Below the pieces are notes generated by a model that saw only the letters and a program-made list of their open reading frames with translations, had not been told where the DNA came from and made no database searches. Shown here piece after piece: positions 62,546 through 64,000 of a stretch of DNA of 64,000 nucleotides. The DNA is from Diadophis punctatus similis. Its lineage: Eukaryota > Chordata > Lepidosauria > Squamata > Dipsadidae. Both the position numbers and the translations under genes were made by a program. Within the stretch, counting starts at the first letter, position 1; each line of letters begins with the position of its first letter. Location: the NCBI GenBank assembly GCA_023053685.1, contig JALIGW010000003.1, positions 138,009,126 through 138,073,125 of the forward strand. Direction: 5' to 3'.

Positions 62546-64000
62546 CTGGAGATCAATGTAGCAGAAAAGCAGGAAGGAGGGGAAAAAAAAGGAAAACACA
62601 GAAAATTGTTAAGGAAATTGAACCCAGACCACATTCATTCAGGCAATAATTTTTATGAATATGCCTGGATAGTATCCATTCAATTGCAGATGAAATTAAG
62701 TTTTCTCTTAAATGCAAAACCTCTCTGTGAAAACCAGAGGCCAAGGAGAAGGATTATAGTCAAGCCTTTCCTTTATTTTGTTTTTTTTATGGGCAATTAA
62801 AAATGTTGCAGCCTAGGTAGATTTATATGGCCAGCATGTTAGTTAGGTATTATTTCTTTGCTAGTTTTCTAAGGAAAATAAATAAAAACACTTCCCACCC
62901 CCAATTACTCTGATTACTTCATGAATCTATTATTGTCTTTCCATTTTTAACTTCCCTACCCACTGCTATAGAAATCCACCATACTGAGAATGGGAATCTG
63001 CTTCAAACAGGATGTACCTCTTTCTCTCCGCTTGTATTTGCACACATCACCATACCAAAATATGCTTTATTTAATTATTAATCAGTACTTTTGAATATAG
63101 CCAATTGTTTATTCCACAAACTACAGTTAAACAAGATATGGCTTAGAGCAACGGGTAACAAAGCCTTTGTCTCCTTTATATCTTTCAGCTTACACTGAAA
63201 TAGCACTTTTCTTTCCCTTGCTACAAAAGCTTAGAAGGAAGAGTTGTCATTGCATAAAATTCTGCTGTAAATGTGAGCAGCTGTATTAGTGTTTTTACTT
63301 TGTTATACAGACTTGGTCCAATTTAGTTTTGTGGTTGCCGTAAACCACTATTCCACAGACCAAGTGAGATGTATACTATAGCATATTTTCAATATAAACA
63401 AAAGCACATTTTGGCGATTTCACTTGGTGAAGTCAGTTTCTGAGGTTTAAGAAGAGGGACCATGTGTAAATAAATGTCTGCTGATGGTGCAAAATGTATT
63501 AGCTGAGTTCACACAACACAAGTAGCAATGTTAATAAAGAAAGACAAGCTGTTGGATCACTCCTACCAGGCATGGCTAAACAAGCCTAGAGAGATCAATA
63601 CATGATTTGTCTGGAATATGTATGAACCAGGAAGGTTGAAGGCTGAATAAGCCAAAGTCATGAGCAAATAATAATTTCTGATAATTGTTTATTAAGAAGA
63701 GCAAGCCAGAATTCTTGGTTCATGCATAATTCTAAAAAAGGCCAGCTTTCAATTTGATTTGTTTAATCAAAAGAACTATAAGCAAGAGGGATTGAACAAG
63801 ATGCATTCCTACATTATTCATTCCTAGTAATTCTATCTCATATGACATTTTAATAGAGACTATCCAACATGATAACCACATGTCAATATCAGATAATGTA
63901 TACAATACATGAAAAAACAAGAGCCAGATGTGAATTTTTGACAAAATATTAACAATTCCTGTTAAAGTTAACAACATATATGATGAATTAATGCAAACAA
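62546..64000 (-). other. JARID2: JARID2 intron (partial)
   Basis: Upstream intron running off the window. I looked for the preceding ARID/JmjN exon (ending in a split Gly codon) and did not find it. AT-rich, with no repeat recognised. Confidence 0.75.

Noticed and set aside
62546..64000. Search for the preceding JARID2 ARID/JmjN exon
   Set aside because: No segment encodes the expected ARID start or JmjN sequence, and no ARID-like peptide was seen in any minus frame; it must lie beyond the window.

Overview
This is vertebrate nuclear DNA, most likely from a squamate reptile and quite possibly a snake. The evidence is split genes with GT-AG introns and conserved vertebrate coding exons, a dense mix of palindromic hAT MITEs, CR1/L2-like LINEs, tRNA-derived SINEs with a (GCTATT)/(AAAT) type tail, a DIRS-type retrotransposon, SPIN-like hAT DNA and a long (GATA)n tract. 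There are no bacterial-type genes; nearly all long open frames are chance or transposon frames.

Two genes are present, and they converge tail to tail. DTNBP1 (dysbindin, BLOC-1 subunit) is on the + strand: its last three coding exons lie at 20102-20257, 21316-21459 and 31449-31681. JARID2 (Jumonji/ARID cofactor of Polycomb repressive complex 2) is on the - strand: eleven exons from 62545 down to the stop codon at 35035, covering the C-terminal part of the ARID, the whole JmjC region, the C5HC2 zinc finger and the C-terminus (about 592 residues). The two stop codons are about 3.35 kb apart. This neighbourhood and orientation match the mammalian DTNBP1-JARID2 locus (human 6p22.3). The exon phases agree across every junction I could check. 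One DTNBP1 intron appears to use a GC-AG pair.

Layout. 1-20101: DTNBP1 intron, holding two TA-flanked foldback transposons (341-1733, 3809-5155), several hAT MITEs, a CR1 fragment, a Penelope-like remnant interrupted by two hAT insertions, and LINE ends. 21460-31448: DTNBP1 last intron, dominated by a 6.3-kb antisense DIRS-like tyrosine-recombinase retrotransposon (about 23449-29798) with inverted termini, an internal complementary region, broken gag, RNase H and recombinase frames, an 8 x 47-bp tandem array and a nested hAT. 31682-35034: facing 3' UTRs and spacer. 35035-62545: JARID2 exons, with introns carrying a second decayed tyrosine recombinase, Tigger-like elements, hAT elements with perfect target duplications, a GATA microsatellite, LINE reverse-transcriptase fossils and a SPIN-like element. 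62546-64000: JARID2 intron with nothing recognisable.

The two host genes do not form a pathway: dysbindin acts in the cytosol in lysosome-related organelle biogenesis, while JARID2 acts in the nucleus in Polycomb targeting. The most interesting material is the transposon archaeology: DIRS architecture, foldback elements with unrelated cores between shared termini, a palindromic module shared by two otherwise different elements, and datable nested insertions. All assignments are from reading the sequence and from memory of the families; no searches were run.
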